From the NCBI RefSeq assembly GCF_000526795.1, contig NZ_JAGT01000001.1:1953501-2017500 (forward strand): a stretch of DNA of 64,000 nt, read 5' to 3'. Positions within the stretch are counted from its first letter, which is position 1; every line of letters starts with the position of its first letter. Both the position numbers and the translations under genes were made by a program. Source of the stretch: Ruminococcus flavefaciens AE3010 (GTDB lineage Bacteria; Bacillota; Clostridia; Oscillospirales; Ruminococcaceae). The notes beneath the pieces were generated by a model that saw only the letters and a program-made list of their open reading frames with translations, did no database searches and had not been told where the DNA came from. Shown here piece by piece: positions 61,016-64,000 of the stretch.

Positions 61016-61604
61016 GACCCTCAAAGGACTTCGTATCGGCTACGCCATGACAGGTTCATTCTGCACATTTCAGCAGAGCTTCGACCAGGCTGAGATATTA
61101 ATGGAATACGGCGCAGAGCTTCTCCCCATAATGTCGGAAAACGCCGCGTCTGTATCCACGCGCTTCGGCTCAGCAAAGGAAAACATGGAAAAACTACGCA
61201 GCATAACGGGAAAAGATGTAATTACAACAGTCTCGGCAGCTGAGCCAATCGGCCCCCGCGAGCTTACAGATATAATGGTAGTAGCCCCCTGCACGTCCAA
61301 TACCGCCGCAAAGCTTGCCGCCTCAATTACCGATACCGCCGTAACAATGGCTGTAAAATCACACCTACGCCGCGGCAAGCCCGTAGTTCTTGCCATTGCC
61401 TCAAACGACTCCCTTATGGGCTCTGCCAAAAATCTCGGAGAGCTCTTCAACAGAAAGAATTACTATTTCGTGCCAATGGTACAGGACGACTGGATAAACA
61501 AGCCGGCTTCGCTTGTGGCGGAGTTCTCAATGCTCCCGCAAGCCATAGAAGCCGCTCTGAACGGAGTTCAGCTTCGGCCTATAATCTATCATTCAAAGCC
61601 ATGA
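61008..61604 (+). CDS. dpaB: Dipicolinate synthase subunit B (flavoprotein)
   Basis: A 198-residue flavoprotein of the HFCD fold: GLRIGYAMTGSFCTF near the start, MVVAPCTSNTAAKLA near residue 90, IASNDSLMGSAKNLGELFNRKNYYFVPM near 130 (quoted in parts elsewhere). GTG 61008 is 8 bp after AAAGGGG; ATG 61002 is only 2 bp from it. Its TGA abuts the terminator of the oncoming rRNA operon. Confidence 0.92.
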   Translation: MSETLKGLRIGYAMTGSFCTFQQSFDQAEILMEYGAELLPIMSENAASVSTRFGSAKENMEKLRSITGKDVITTVSAAEPIGPRELTDIMVVAPCTSNTAAKLAASITDTAVTMAVKSHLRRGKPVVLAIASNDSLMGSAKNLGELFNRKNYYFVPMVQDDWINKPASLVAEFSMLPQAIEAALNGVQLRPIIYHSKP

Positions 61605-61633
61605 AAAAGCCCTTGTATCATTGATACAAGGGC
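61604..61633 (-). terminator. Second, distal terminator of the rRNA operon
   Basis: GCCCTTGTATCA-T-TGATACAAGGGC; on the minus strand followed by T5. It touches the dpaB stop. Confidence 0.88.
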
Positions 61634-61635
61634 AA

Positions 61636-61665
61636 AATTAAAGGGACTACCAAAAGGTAGTCCCT
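61636..61665 (-). terminator. First terminator of the rRNA operon
   Basis: On the minus strand AGGGACTACC TTTT GGTAGTCCCT followed by TTAATTTT, just after 5S. Confidence 0.85.
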
Positions 61666-61672
61666 GTTTTGT

Positions 61673-61789
<117 letters not shown>

Positions 61790-61851
61790 AATATGAAGTT
61801 TTGAAACGAATAAAGCGTAATGCGAGGCGATCACTCTGAATGAAGTAAAAA

Positions 61852-64000
<2,149 letters not shown>

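Noticed and set aside
61790..61851. tRNA in the 23S-5S spacer
   Set aside because: Only 62 bp and no cloverleaf or T-loop motif.

Overview
The window looks like a chromosomal segment of a Ruminococcus-type fibre-degrading Clostridia bacterium (Oscillospiraceae; something near R. flavefaciens or R. albus). The evidence is five secreted proteins with dockerin calcium loops and Thr-rich linkers, dipicolinate synthase genes, clostridial housekeeping genes (fused PurL, PUA-less ProB, a TatD-associated radical SAM protein) and Firmicutes-style ribosome sites and promoters. The species assignment is inference. I see no prophage, CRISPR array, tRNA gene or intact transposase.

Layout. 1-5.4 kb: end of a hydroxypyruvate/glycerate-type dehydrogenase, proB, a dCMP deaminase, proA and a large coiled-coil membrane protein, all on the plus strand. 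5.9-7.9 kb: zinc-ribbon, kinase-fold, PASTA membrane protein whose catalytic residues are lost. 8.4-12.8 kb (minus): dockerin-bearing pectate lyase and a two-gene ABC exporter. 12.9-17.5 kb (minus): str operon rpsL-rpsG-fusA-tuf with a consensus promoter embedded in the terminator of its neighbour. 17.7-21.4 kb (minus): two leucine-rich-repeat dockerin proteins. 21.5-25.5 kb (minus): trkA-trkH and a HAD phosphatase with a small partner. 25.9-31.1 kb (minus): glycogen synthase, an AT-rich membrane protein and a dockerin-bearing GH16 glucanase. 31.4-32.1 kb (plus): lipoprotein. 32.5-38 kb (minus): serC-serA, another dockerin protein, an RNA-processing MBL nuclease. 38.6-41.9 kb (plus): DUF2975-DUF2975-XRE operon with operator-like palindromes, a degenerate receiver/GGDEF protein, a lipoprotein with a toxin-like C-terminal domain. 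42.2-47.9 kb: an HPr-like protein without the active histidine, divergent from mtaB; then purL. 48-53.6 kb (minus): degenerate LCP protein, tatD, PP2C phosphatase, GT-C-like membrane protein, and a SLOG-family protein. 53.8-57.3 kb (plus): alr, TatD-linked radical SAM protein, a 43-residue membrane peptide, ilvE. 57.4-60 kb (minus): YfhO-like membrane protein. 60.2-61.6 kb (plus): dpaA-dpaB. 61.6-64 kb (minus): 3' end of an rRNA operon (5S and most of 23S).

The most unusual material lies between genes. At least four copies of a modular element, made of a chain of hairpins, are present; three are bounded by a 14-bp terminal inverted repeat starting with TA. The copies sit exactly at gene ends, in two cases supplying the stop codon of the preceding gene. 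Their hairpin arms differ between copies by paired, compensatory changes. A second class, GTAG followed by a GGGCG...CGCCC palindrome, often occurs in head-to-head pairs (REP/BIME-like) among heptad tandem tracts. A third repeat family of about 87 bp occurs twice. A 590-bp region at 52.35-52.94 kb carries six copies of TTCAACA, DnaA-box-like words, interleaved inverted repeats and a duplicated promoter that reads antisense to the SLOG gene.

How the genes may work together: the dockerin proteins would be displayed on a cellulosome and attack pectin and beta-glucan; glycogen synthase, serine, proline and purine synthesis are ordinary metabolism; several signalling proteins (kinase fold, GGDEF, LCP, HPr) are degenerate versions of enzymes and may act as sensors or regulators instead.
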